Positions 23,875-32,680 of a stretch of DNA of 64,000 nt are shown piece by piece. Location: assembly GCA_025059995.1 (NCBI GenBank), contig JANXCF010000006.1, positions 1-64,000 of the forward strand, written 5' to 3'. Within the stretch, counting starts at the first letter, position 1, and every line of letters starts with the position of its first letter. Origin of the DNA: Leptospiraceae bacterium (GTDB lineage: Bacteria > Spirochaetota > Leptospiria > Leptospirales > Leptonemataceae). Under the pieces are notes generated by a model, which had not been told where the DNA came from, ran no database searches, and saw nothing but the letters and a program-made list of their open reading frames with translations. A program made the position numbers and the translations under genes.

Positions 23875-24669
23875 ATGCTCAAAAGAGTTTTTTTTCTGTT
23901 TTTATTGAATTCCTATTGTATCTATAATTCGTCATTTTACTATAACATTCCAAGAGATACCCATAGTGACTTGGTAAAAGTTTCTTCGATAAATGAAAAA
24001 TTATATTTAGTCGAAGACTTCAACTATTGGAAAACCAATACCCTCATTTACATCTCAAAAGAAAAAGTTTATTTTTTTGGCACGGGTTGGAGTTCAAAAA
24101 GTGCCCAGCAAATCCTTTGGAAAGCCAAGTCCCTAACAACAAAGGAATTTCAAGGGGTCTTTTTGATAGCTCCTACTTTGGATTACTCGGGAGGTATTTT
24201 TGAGTTTCGTATCAATGAGAATGTGCCCATTTATATTCATAAAGCAGGTTATTCTTATCTACTTTTAGAATGGGAAAAATGGCAAGAAGAGATGAAAGAG
24301 AAATTCCAAAGTTGGATAATAGAAAGACAAACTCCATCGTTTGACGGTTTATTGGATGATTCTCTCGAAATCGAAAACGGAGAAATCATGATTTTTTATC
24401 CCGAAGAAATCTTTGTTCCCGGAAACTTAGTTGTTTACTTTCCTTACGATAAATTAATTTATGGTGGGAACTTATTTTTTGATCCTGATGAATATCATTT
24501 ATATCTCAACTCGAGACAAAAACAATTTCTCGAAAATTACAAGCTCCTATTAAGAAAATTAAAGAGACTCGATATAGAAATTATTATTTCCGGTAAAGGT
24601 TCACCTTATCATAAGAAAAATCTTCTTTTTGAGATAGAAAAATATCTTAATTCTTTCAGTTCGATTTAG
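23875..24669 (+). CDS. Exported metallo-beta-lactamase-fold protein lacking the metal ligands
   Basis: 264 residues with an N-terminal hydrophobic signal. The layout follows class B beta-lactamase-like hydrolases: LYLVEDFNYWKTNTLIYIS, YFFGTGWSSKSAQ (matching the usual IDTGW), APTLDYSGGIFEF where HxHxDxxGG is expected, and later FVPGNLVVYFPYDKLIYGG matching the GHTPDNIVVYLP..kvLfGG region. The zinc histidines are replaced: only Asp of HxHxD remains, and the GHT histidine is missing. It is therefore probably not a zinc hydrolase but a binding protein with the same fold. Its end overlaps convergent ileS by 14 bp. Confidence 0.65.
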   Translation: MLKRVFFLFLLNSYCIYNSSFYYNIPRDTHSDLVKVSSINEKLYLVEDFNYWKTNTLIYISKEKVYFFGTGWSSKSAQQILWKAKSLTTKEFQGVFLIAPTLDYSGGIFEFRINENVPIYIHKAGYSYLLLEWEKWQEEMKEKFQSWIIERQTPSFDGLLDDSLEIENGEIMIFYPEEIFVPGNLVVYFPYDKLIYGGNLFFDPDEYHLYLNSRQKQFLENYKLLLRKLKRLDIEIIISGKGSPYHKKNLLFEIEKYLNSFSSI

Positions 24670-27600
24670 ATAATATGATTTCTACAGGGTTGTCATCGAT
24701 GTCTATTTGTTCTTTGTATGTTCCATCTTCGAGATGAGACTGGAATTTCGATAAAGTTTCTTGTTCGATATAGTTTTGGAATATAGTAATTGCTTCGTTC
24801 AAATCCTGGAAGTTGGTTTTGATATTGATATAAATTCGATCACTGATGTTGAATTTGGCTTTCTTTCGAGTTTCTTGGATGTTTCGGATGAGGTCCCTTA
24901 CCAAACCTTCTTTGTAGAGTTCTGGTGTGATTTGTGTGTCGATAGCAACAACAAAACCTTTTGACTCAGCTCCTTGTGTTCCTTCTCTGGATATGCCTTC
25001 AATCAGAAATTCCTCTTTTTTGAATTCATGTTCTTGACCATCAATGGGGATTTTGATTACTCCTTCTTTTTCTAAAACTTTAAAAATTTGATTGTGATCA
25101 TGAGTTTTTAAATACTCTTGCAAGTGCTTGATTTTGTTTCCTAAGCGTTTTCCTAAAACTGGCAAATTCGGACGTATTTGGTAATAGAAAATCCCCGATG
25201 AGTCATCCAAAAATTCCATTTCTTTGACGTTAAGTTCTTCAAGAAGGATTTGTTTTCCTTCAATGAGGATATGTTGGTATTCTTTAGGGGAATAAATAAA
25301 GATTTTTTTCAATGGCTGACGAATTTTGATCTTTGCTTTTTGTCTTGCTGATCTACCCAAAAAAGCAACAAGTTGTAGGATGTTTCCTTTCTCTAAAGCT
25401 TCTTTGTTATAAAATTCAGGATTAACTTTAGGCCAATCGAGTAAATGTATGCTTTCAGGTAGTTGTCTGTGGGCTTTTAGAACCTTTCTCAATTCCAGAT
25501 AAACATGTTCAGACAAAAAAGGAGTGTAGGGAGCCATGAGTAAAGCTAAATTCAATAAACTTTGGTATAAGGTATAATACGCTGAAAGTTTTTCGAAATC
25601 TTTTTCATCCTTCCAGAATCTTCTTCGATTCCTTCGTATATACCAGTTTGATAAGGAATCAACGAAATCTTCTATAGCTTTACCTGGTCGAAGACAATCG
25701 TACTGGTCTAAATGATTGGTTGTGAGTTCAATCAAGTCCTGAAGTAAAGATAAAATCCATTGATCAATCTCTGGCAATTGATCAAATTTGAATTGTTCTT
25801 GGAATTTTTTGATTTGGGTATAATTGATTTTATCTAGTTTTGCATAGATTTTAAAAAATTCCAATGAGCTCAAGATCATACGAAAAAAACCCAAAACTTG
25901 AAAGAGTGGATCTCCCGGTTGATTGGGTTTCCCTATTCTTCGAGAGTTTCCTGGAGGTGCGCCAGTGAGGAAATACCAACGCAAAGCATCAGCACCATGG
26001 GTATCAAAGACTTCCCATGGATCAACAGTGTTTCCTTTACTTTTTGACATCTTCTCGCCTTTTGTGTCTAAGACATGACCCAGACACACGACATTTTTAA
26101 AAGAAGACACCCCAGACACCATCGTAGAGATGGCAAGTAGAGTATAAAACCATCCTCTGGTTTGATCGATAGCTTCACTAATAAAGTCAGCTGGAAAATA
26201 TTTTTCTAAAAGATTTTGATTCTTATGAGGCCAGCCCCATTGAGCATACGGCATGGCACCAGAATCGAACCAACAATCAATCACTTCGGGAACTCTTTTG
26301 AATACTTTTTTTGTTTTTAGATCCACCCATGTAATTTCATCAATATAAGGTCTATGCAAATCCAAATGAGAAAGGTCTTTTTTTGTTTTTTCTTCGAGTT
26401 CTTTTAAAGAACCAATGAATTCAATATTTCCGTCCTCATCCATCCAAATGGGAAGTGGTGTGCCCCAATATCGTTCACGTGATAACGCCCAGTCTTTATT
26501 GTTTTCGAGCCAATTTCCGAATCTTCCGTCTTTGATGTGGGAAGGAACCCAGTTAATGGTTTGGTTGTTTTTGATTAGGAGTTCTTTTACAGCGGTTGTT
26601 TTGATGTACCAGGCTTCTTTTGCAAAATACATGAGAGGTGCTCCAGAACGCCAACCAAAAGGATAATCATGTTTGTATTGATCGTGTTTCCAAACCTTGT
26701 TTTGTTTTTTCAAATCCTTGATGATTTCTTTGTCTGCCTCTTTAAAGAATAAGTCTTTGTAAGGTCCAACATGAAATTTCCCATCCAATTGAACTCCATA
26801 GATGATAGGCAGATTATACTTTAGACCAACTTCTAAGTCTTCTGCGCCATAAGCAGGAGCTATGTGAACAATCCCAGTTCCAGTATCCATTGTAACGAAA
26901 TCCGCACAAACTGTATAAAAGGCTTTCTTTGTTTTGTCTTCTTCTGAAAGGGGAAGAAAATCCATCAAACGTTCATAAGAAAGATTTTCTAATTCTTTCC
27001 CAGAAAACTCTTTTATGATTTTGTATTTTTTGTCTTCTTCAGGTAAATGCTGAATGTTTGCATCAAGCAAAGCTTTAGCTAAAATATAACGTTCATCTTT
27101 GATTTCAATCCAAACATATGTTTCATTAGGATTCAAAGCCAATGCAACATTCGCAGGCAAGGTCCAAGGAGTGGTGGTCCATACCAAAAAATAAGTATTA
27201 GGAAAATCCTCATCCAAGATTTTAAACTTTACAGTCAAAGAAGGATCGACCACTTCTTTGTATCCTAAAGCAACTTCAGCATCACTTACAGTCGTTCCCA
27301 TTACTGGATCAAAAGGAACAACTTTATAACTCTTATATAATAAACCTTTTTTGTAAATTTCTTTTAACAAATACCATACGGATTCAATGTATTCGTTATC
27401 CATTGTATAGTAGGGATTTTCTAAATCCACCCAAAAACCTAAGCGTTCACTAAACTCATTCCAAGCATCTACATATCGTAAAACAGATTCTCTACATAAT
27501 CGATTAAAAGTCTCAAGTCCGTATTTTTCTTCAATTTCGGATTTTGTTTTTATGTTGAGTTCTTTTTCTATTTCTCGTTCTACTGGGAGTCCATGACAAT

Positions 27601-27877
27601 CCCAGCCTGCTTTTCGTGGAATATGATAACCCTTCAAGCCATAGTATCGGATATAAATATCTTTATAAACTCTACTCAAAACGTGATGTATGCCGGGTTT
27701 TCCATTGGCTGTGGGAGGACCTTCATAAAATACAAATAAGGGACCATTTTCATTTTTTTGGACGTGTTTTTGGAAGATTTGATTTTTCTTCCAGTGTTTG
27801 AGTATTGATAGTTCAATCTTTACCAATTCTGAGGTTTGTTTTGATTTTGAGGTTTTAGAGGAAGTGGAAGAACTCAT
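24656..27877 (-). CDS. ileS: Isoleucyl-tRNA synthetase, eukaryote-like (IleRS2) type
   Basis: Charges tRNA-Ile. The 1073 residues have the HIGH-type motif as PGIHHVLSR, KMSKSKGN, the HGLPVEREIEKEL segment and an editing domain. The segment around HIGH and the long C-terminus without a clear zinc-finger tail mark the second bacterial class, IleRS2, shared with eukaryotes and found in bacteria naturally insensitive to mupirocin. The N-terminus starts with a Ser/Thr/Lys-rich tail. The class assignment is from remembered motif differences. Confidence 0.95.
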   Translation of the reverse strand: MSSSTSSKTSKSKQTSELVKIELSILKHWKKNQIFQKHVQKNENGPLFVFYEGPPTANGKPGIHHVLSRVYKDIYIRYYGLKGYHIPRKAGWDCHGLPVEREIEKELNIKTKSEIEEKYGLETFNRLCRESVLRYVDAWNEFSERLGFWVDLENPYYTMDNEYIESVWYLLKEIYKKGLLYKSYKVVPFDPVMGTTVSDAEVALGYKEVVDPSLTVKFKILDEDFPNTYFLVWTTTPWTLPANVALALNPNETYVWIEIKDERYILAKALLDANIQHLPEEDKKYKIIKEFSGKELENLSYERLMDFLPLSEEDKTKKAFYTVCADFVTMDTGTGIVHIAPAYGAEDLEVGLKYNLPIIYGVQLDGKFHVGPYKDLFFKEADKEIIKDLKKQNKVWKHDQYKHDYPFGWRSGAPLMYFAKEAWYIKTTAVKELLIKNNQTINWVPSHIKDGRFGNWLENNKDWALSRERYWGTPLPIWMDEDGNIEFIGSLKELEEKTKKDLSHLDLHRPYIDEITWVDLKTKKVFKRVPEVIDCWFDSGAMPYAQWGWPHKNQNLLEKYFPADFISEAIDQTRGWFYTLLAISTMVSGVSSFKNVVCLGHVLDTKGEKMSKSKGNTVDPWEVFDTHGADALRWYFLTGAPPGNSRRIGKPNQPGDPLFQVLGFFRMILSSLEFFKIYAKLDKINYTQIKKFQEQFKFDQLPEIDQWILSLLQDLIELTTNHLDQYDCLRPGKAIEDFVDSLSNWYIRRNRRRFWKDEKDFEKLSAYYTLYQSLLNLALLMAPYTPFLSEHVYLELRKVLKAHRQLPESIHLLDWPKVNPEFYNKEALEKGNILQLVAFLGRSARQKAKIKIRQPLKKIFIYSPKEYQHILIEGKQILLEELNVKEMEFLDDSSGIFYYQIRPNLPVLGKRLGNKIKHLQEYLKTHDHNQIFKVLEKEGVIKIPIDGQEHEFKKEEFLIEGISREGTQGAESKGFVVAIDTQITPELYKEGLVRDLIRNIQETRKKAKFNISDRIYINIKTNFQDLNEAITIFQNYIEQETLSKFQSHLEDGTYKEQIDIDDNPVEIILSKSN

Positions 27878-27983
27878 ACTGACAAATTTTACAGATTTGT
27901 TAAGGAATCAATCTCAAACTTTTTTAAAACATTTTCTGATTTTCTTTTTGAAAGAATTCAAAATTTCGTATAATTCTATTAAC

Positions 27984-30293
27984 ATGACTGAAAAGATTGA
28001 AGAAGAAAAGATGCATTTTATATTCGGGACTAAAAAAAAGTTCATTCGTAATTTTCCTTTCGGACTTGTACAAGTGAATTATAAAATCGAAGAGGGAAAA
28101 GTTATTTATAAAAAAGTGCATTTTTATAATCCTGAGAAAATCCATGAACTCTACAAAGGTATCGTCACCGTAGATTATCAAACTTTTTTAAAGAAAATTG
28201 AAGTTTTAAAAAATAAACCAAAGTTAATACTTTTCTTTATTAAAGACTTTGATCAGGTAGAAAAAATTTTTTTGGAATTACCCAAAGAGCGTAATTTTTC
28301 TACCACTATACAACTTTATACACATCCAAGGATTGCTATTGATATTTTTGTTTCAAATAAAGATGAAATATCAAATACATTTAGTGTATATGTAAATGCT
28401 TTTTTGTTAGAGTCCTTACAAAAGGAAAATCATTATATTTCGATATTCCTTTTTCAAGACATAACGAAAGAAAATTATTTATATCGCTTGATGGATCAAG
28501 CAGTTCCGATTGGAATCTTTTTATATAGAGATACTTTTGTTGATGTAAATGAACAATTATGCAAAATAACTGAATATTCAAAAGAAGAGCTATACAATAT
28601 GCCAATTTGGAAACTTGCTGATGAAAGCATTCGAGATATGGTTCAAGACATTGCTACAAAAAGAATAGAGGGAATTAGAGGAGATAGACATTATAACGAA
28701 GTTTGTATTTACACAAAAAGTGGCAACAAAAAGTGGCTTCAAGTTTTTGGTACCACAGTCAATTACAAGGGCGTTTTTTATGGATTAGGTGTTGTATTAG
28801 ACATCACAGAGAGAAAAATACAAGAAATTAAGAATCAAGAACTCAAAAATTTCTACAAGACTATTAGTGAAGTTCAGAGAGTTTTGATTACTTCATCGAG
28901 TAATTCAGAAATCGAAATCTTAGCAGAAGTTGCTGAAATTTTGATTAGCCATCTGAATTTAAACCTGGTTATTATTCACAAAGAAGACTCGGAAAGTAGA
29001 AAACCTTTCAGGCTATTAAAAAAAATAAAAGAAAACTATGAAAGTAAAAACATAGATGAAATTGATACGATTTTGAGTCACATTATCTATGAAAAAGTAT
29101 TTATAGAAAATCAGATTCATTATTTTGATACACAAAAAAATCAAAATCACGAATATTTTCAAAAGTTATCTAGCTTACGAATTCTTTCGTTTAGTTCCAT
29201 ACCCATTCAAACTCCAAAGGATAAGTATGTTTTGACTTTGTGTTCTTTTCTTTATGGTTATTTCTCAGAAGAAATAAAAGATTTATTATCAAAAGTCAAA
29301 ACTACCATTGAGTTTTCATTTCAAAAATTGTATCAAACAAAATGGTTGAGAATTTATCAGCAAATTTTAGAAAACGCGAACGTGACTTTTATTTTAACAA
29401 ACTCACAAAATAAAATTCTTTATGCAAATCCATATTTGGAAAATTTATCGGAGTATGCTTTTGATGAGTTATTGTATAAAGATCCCAAGATTTTTTCTTC
29501 TTATTTACATCCAAAAGAATTTTTTCAAAAATTATGGAATCGAATTTTGCAGAAACGAATATTCAGTGATATCTTTATCAATCGAAAAAAATCAGGGGAA
29601 CTTTTTTGTTTGCACCAAAGTATTTTCCCTATACTCGAGAATGATGAAATCACTCATTATGCTGCAATAGGAATTGATATTACTGAAAAATTCCTACAAC
29701 AAGAGATAGCAGAAGTAATGCTTTATGATCCCATTACCAATCTGCCAAATAGGTTCTTTTTCTCAGAGCATTTGGAAATTTTTTTAAAATTTCAAAGAAT
29801 AGGTAAAGGAAATTCAGATTTGAAGTTTGCCATAATAGAATTAGATATTTTCAATTTTAGCTCCCTAAATCAAACTGAAGGACCCAACTTTGGAGATATT
29901 TATTTAAAATTTTTTGCTGAGCTACTAAGAAGTTTCATGGAAAATCAGGATTTTCATTATCTTTTAGGAAAGTACGATGATGAATTTTTTATTTTTGTTG
30001 ATTTATCGAAAATCAATGATATAGAAAAATCATTATTGAGTTTTCTTCATAAATTGATTCAAACATGCCAGAATGAGTACACAATTTATGATACTTTTAG
30101 AAAAATAAACACCCAACAACGGTTTCCCTTTCATGCTGGTATCACAATATTTCCAAATGACTATCCAGAGATAAAAAAATATTCAACAGAAAAGGAGATA
30201 GTACAAATTCTATTACAAAATCTCAATATAGCCTTGAACGAAGCAAAAAAAGAAAGTCCCTATACATATAAGTTTTATAATGCCTTCTTATAG
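27984..30293 (+). CDS. PAS/GAF-like sensor protein with degenerate GGDEF domain
   Basis: About 769 residues from ATG 27984; earlier in-frame starts lie inside ileS on the other strand. In order: an N-terminal region of unknown fold, a PAS domain (LMDQAVPIGIFLYRD to VVLDITERK), a GAF-like helix-rich region, a second PAS (ILENANVTFILTN to GIDITEKF), then a GGDEF-like domain beginning DPITNLPNRFFF. The active loop reads KYDDEF instead of GGDEF, and the usual metal and substrate residues are altered, so cyclic di-GMP synthesis is doubtful; a receptor or structural role is more likely. No transmembrane segment, so cytoplasmic. Confidence 0.8.
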   Translation: MTEKIEEEKMHFIFGTKKKFIRNFPFGLVQVNYKIEEGKVIYKKVHFYNPEKIHELYKGIVTVDYQTFLKKIEVLKNKPKLILFFIKDFDQVEKIFLELPKERNFSTTIQLYTHPRIAIDIFVSNKDEISNTFSVYVNAFLLESLQKENHYISIFLFQDITKENYLYRLMDQAVPIGIFLYRDTFVDVNEQLCKITEYSKEELYNMPIWKLADESIRDMVQDIATKRIEGIRGDRHYNEVCIYTKSGNKKWLQVFGTTVNYKGVFYGLGVVLDITERKIQEIKNQELKNFYKTISEVQRVLITSSSNSEIEILAEVAEILISHLNLNLVIIHKEDSESRKPFRLLKKIKENYESKNIDEIDTILSHIIYEKVFIENQIHYFDTQKNQNHEYFQKLSSLRILSFSSIPIQTPKDKYVLTLCSFLYGYFSEEIKDLLSKVKTTIEFSFQKLYQTKWLRIYQQILENANVTFILTNSQNKILYANPYLENLSEYAFDELLYKDPKIFSSYLHPKEFFQKLWNRILQKRIFSDIFINRKKSGELFCLHQSIFPILENDEITHYAAIGIDITEKFLQQEIAEVMLYDPITNLPNRFFFSEHLEIFLKFQRIGKGNSDLKFAIIELDIFNFSSLNQTEGPNFGDIYLKFFAELLRSFMENQDFHYLLGKYDDEFFIFVDLSKINDIEKSLLSFLHKLIQTCQNEYTIYDTFRKINTQQRFPFHAGITIFPNDYPEIKKYSTEKEIVQILLQNLNIALNEAKKESPYTYKFYNAFL

Positions 30294-30342
30294 AGGGGTA
30301 TTAATAATTCTTTCAAAAAATTTACTTAACTTGAAATTTCGG

Positions 30343-30378
30343 TTGACTTGATAATGAGTCTCAATATAATGATAATGC
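30343..30378 (+). promoter_or_regulatory. Promoter of bfd-bfr with overlapping Fur-box-like sequence
   Basis: TTGACT (30343-30348) and a perfect TATAAT (30365-30370) are 16 bp apart. The spacer and -10 contain TGATAATGAGTCTCA and ATAATGATAATG, which resemble Fur operators (consensus GATAATGATAATCATTATC). The predicted transcript start (about 30377) is only some 3 nt before the ATG, so the mRNA may be almost leaderless. Iron control is inferred from the site and from the genes. Confidence 0.55.
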
Positions 30379-30379
30379 T

Positions 30380-30589
30380 ATGTATGTTTGTATATGCAAT
30401 TCTGTCTCTGATAAAGAGTTGGAACGAATTTTCATTCATCATAAAGACAAGCTACAATATTTGGATCTCGTTGAAGTTTTTCATTTAGCAAAGATTGGAA
30501 ACAGATGTGGAATTTGTATAGAGACAGCAAAAGAAATTTATGAAAATTTTTTTATAAAAGCGAAATCAATGGAAATAATTCAAAAATAG
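30380..30589 (+). CDS. bfd: BFD-like [2Fe-2S] ferredoxin
   Basis: A 69-residue bacterioferritin-associated ferredoxin-like protein. Four Cys in the family pattern: CIC at residues 4-6 and CGIC near residue 38-41. In Pseudomonas, Bfd reduces the haem of bacterioferritin so that stored iron is released. It stands directly before bfr with a 59-bp gap, which supports this role. The start Met is immediately followed by the Cys motif, as in the family. No ribosome site, consistent with a near-leaderless transcript. Confidence 0.88.
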   Translation: MYVCICNSVSDKELERIFIHHKDKLQYLDLVEVFHLAKIGNRCGICIETAKEIYENFFIKAKSMEIIQK

Positions 30590-30648
30590 GTTGAAGTATT
30601 GTCAAGATTGCCATTCTTGAATTATATTTCACTATTAAGGAGTTTTAG

Positions 30649-31113
30649 ATGAAAGGAGATCCAAAAGTTATCGAATTACTGAATGCTTGCTTGAAAAATG
30701 AGCTCACTGCTATCAATCAGTATTTTCTGCATTATCGGATGCTTCATAACTGGGGAATACACAAACTAGCCCATAAGATCAGAGAGGAATCAATAGGTGA
30801 AATGAAGCACGCAGATAAAGTAATCGAACGGATTCTTTTTTTAGAAGGTTTGCCTAATCTACAAGACATTGGTAAATTAAGAATCGGACAAGATGTTAAA
30901 GAAATTTTAGAAAAAGATTTATCATTGGAGTTTGATTCGAACAAACAACTCAAAGAAACGATCTCCTATTGTGAATCCATGCATGATTACGTAACAAGAG
31001 AATTGCTAGATGACATCTTGAAGGATACAGAAGAGCACATCGACTTTTTGGAAACTCAATTAGAGTTGATAGAAAAAATTGGGATTCAAAACTATATCCA
31101 AAGTTGGATGTAG
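30649..31113 (+). CDS. bfr: Bacterioferritin
   Basis: Bacterioferritin stores iron inside a 24-subunit shell with haem at subunit interfaces. The 154 residues carry the ferroxidase ligands (the Glu of NELTAINQY, the E..H of GEMKHAD, and EEH in KDTEEHIDF) and the Met of EMKHAD that binds haem. Length is typical (about 158). A clear AAGGAG site lies 7 bp before ATG 30649. Forms a unit with bfd and is probably under the same iron-responsive promoter. Confidence 0.96.
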   Translation: MKGDPKVIELLNACLKNELTAINQYFLHYRMLHNWGIHKLAHKIREESIGEMKHADKVIERILFLEGLPNLQDIGKLRIGQDVKEILEKDLSLEFDSNKQLKETISYCESMHDYVTRELLDDILKDTEEHIDFLETQLELIEKIGIQNYIQSWM

Positions 31114-31115
31114 CA

Positions 31116-32633
31116 TCAATAGTATTTGTAAATTTCTTTGAAATAAAAAATCATTTCTTTCATTTCAAAAATTTGGTCATATTCATTCACTAAAGATTGA
31201 ATGTGACCCTTTTTTGTCTCGTCAGTTTCTAAAAACAAACTAAGAACCAGAAATTCCCGTAATCTCGTGTTTTCGGATAAAATCTTTTTGATTTCTGAAA
31301 TATCAGGTTCATTTATGTTTTTTTCCCATTCTTGAATCAATCTTTCAAGAGAAATTGCATGTTTTGAATAATTCAATTTCTCATAAACTTTTTTGAAATA
31401 CAACAAAAGAAAATAAATCTCATTTTTTTGTTCTAAGGATAAACTCAATTCGAGAGCCTTCCTTAAAACATGAAGGGCTTCTAAAAATCTCTGGTTTTTG
31501 TATAAAAATCGAAAAAACTCAAGATAAAATTCTATTTCTTGATTGTTGAGAAGAGCTAAACGATACAGGTGATAAGTTCCTTGGTAATTCATTTGATTGT
31601 AGGATAAACATTCTCTAAATTTGATTTGAGTTTTTTCATCATGAGGAGTAGATAAAATTGTTTCTAAAAACAAAACAAATTCATGCTCTTTTTTGGTTAA
31701 GTTGTCTCTCCAATAGAAGGGATAGGGTTTTCTTTTTGTAGTTTGATCTTTTTGACAAGAAAAGGGAAGAATGGTTTTTCTGTCTTCATCAAAATTGTTT
31801 ACGTTCATTAGTTCTTTCAGATAAGTTTTGATTTCTGTATATTTCTTCTCTTCGAAAAGTTCCAACGTTTTTAAATACAAAACAAAAGGATCAATCCCAT
31901 TATTTTCTTTCAGTCGGTCGAAATAAAATCTCGATGTAAGAAAGTCTTTTTCCAAAAAAAAAATCAAAAAATTCAATTTCAAAAAGTCCTTTTTTGCTGA
32001 TACTTCATCTTCTTGAATTTGTTTAAGGGTTTTTTTAGCTTTGTTTATATTTCCTTGAAGAAAGGCATCAATTGCAGAATCCAAAAGGGGTTTTGAGTGG
32101 ATTCCCCACATTCCCCAAAAAGATGCAAAAAAGAAAATCAAAACAATCATTTTATGTTTCATGATTGGTTTTTTTTTTAGAAATTGTTTGATTGCTTGGT
32201 TGGCTAATTTGTCAGCCCTTTTGTTTTCTTCTCGAGGGATATGATGAACATGAAAGGAAGAAAATTTCCCCAATGAAGAAATGATATCATTGTAGATTGG
32301 AATCAAATTTTGATTTTTGACTTGATATTCCCCTTGGATTTGCTTTACGATCAACTCTGAGTCCATGTATATTTCTAAATGATAGGATTGTTTTTCTTCT
32401 TTTAAAATTTCTACGATTTCTTTGAGGCATGTTGATAATGCGAGATACTCTGCTACATTGTTGGTTTGATTTCCCACATACTGGCTAATTTCTTTTATGA
32501 CTTGATCATCAATCAAAATCAAGCCTCCAATTCCTGCTGGTCCGGGATTTCCTTTGGATGCTCCATCGCAAAAGATTTTGATGGTTTTTTTGTTCATTTG
32601 TCTTGGAAGATTTTGTTTTTCTTCAATATTCAA
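31116..32633 (-). CDS. rnhA: RNase HI joined in frame to a secreted helical-repeat protein
   Basis: Residues 1-150 are an RNase HI of the plant/archaeal-like type, with all four acidic residues: D23 (FCDGASKGNPG), E62, D91 (YMDSEL) and D141. RNase H removes RNA from RNA-DNA hybrids. From residue 158 a new Met begins a typical signal peptide (MKHKMIVLIFFFASFWGMWG), followed by a TPR-like helical protein of about 350 residues. The joint is a run of ten A residues (32169-32178). A change of one base there would end RNase H at a stop overlapping the second start. Two separate genes are more likely than a true fusion. Confidence 0.75.
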   Translation of the reverse strand: MNIEEKQNLPRQMNKKTIKIFCDGASKGNPGPAGIGGLILIDDQVIKEISQYVGNQTNNVAEYLALSTCLKEIVEILKEEKQSYHLEIYMDSELIVKQIQGEYQVKNQNLIPIYNDIISSLGKFSSFHVHHIPREENKRADKLANQAIKQFLKKKPIMKHKMIVLIFFFASFWGMWGIHSKPLLDSAIDAFLQGNINKAKKTLKQIQEDEVSAKKDFLKLNFLIFFLEKDFLTSRFYFDRLKENNGIDPFVLYLKTLELFEEKKYTEIKTYLKELMNVNNFDEDRKTILPFSCQKDQTTKRKPYPFYWRDNLTKKEHEFVLFLETILSTPHDEKTQIKFRECLSYNQMNYQGTYHLYRLALLNNQEIEFYLEFFRFLYKNQRFLEALHVLRKALELSLSLEQKNEIYFLLLYFKKVYEKLNYSKHAISLERLIQEWEKNINEPDISEIKKILSENTRLREFLVLSLFLETDETKKGHIQSLVNEYDQIFEMKEMIFYFKEIYKYY

Positions 32634-32680
32634 GTAAAATCTGATTTGTTTACTATCCTTAAAAAGAAAACTTGGTTTTG

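Noticed and set aside
26415-26666. Plus-strand reading frames inside ileS
   Set aside because: They are shadows of the ileS coding strand without ribosome sites or recognisable domains.
27798-27983. Longer N-terminus of the PAS/GGDEF protein
   Set aside because: The extension lies over the start of ileS on the opposite strand; ATG 27984 avoids the overlap.
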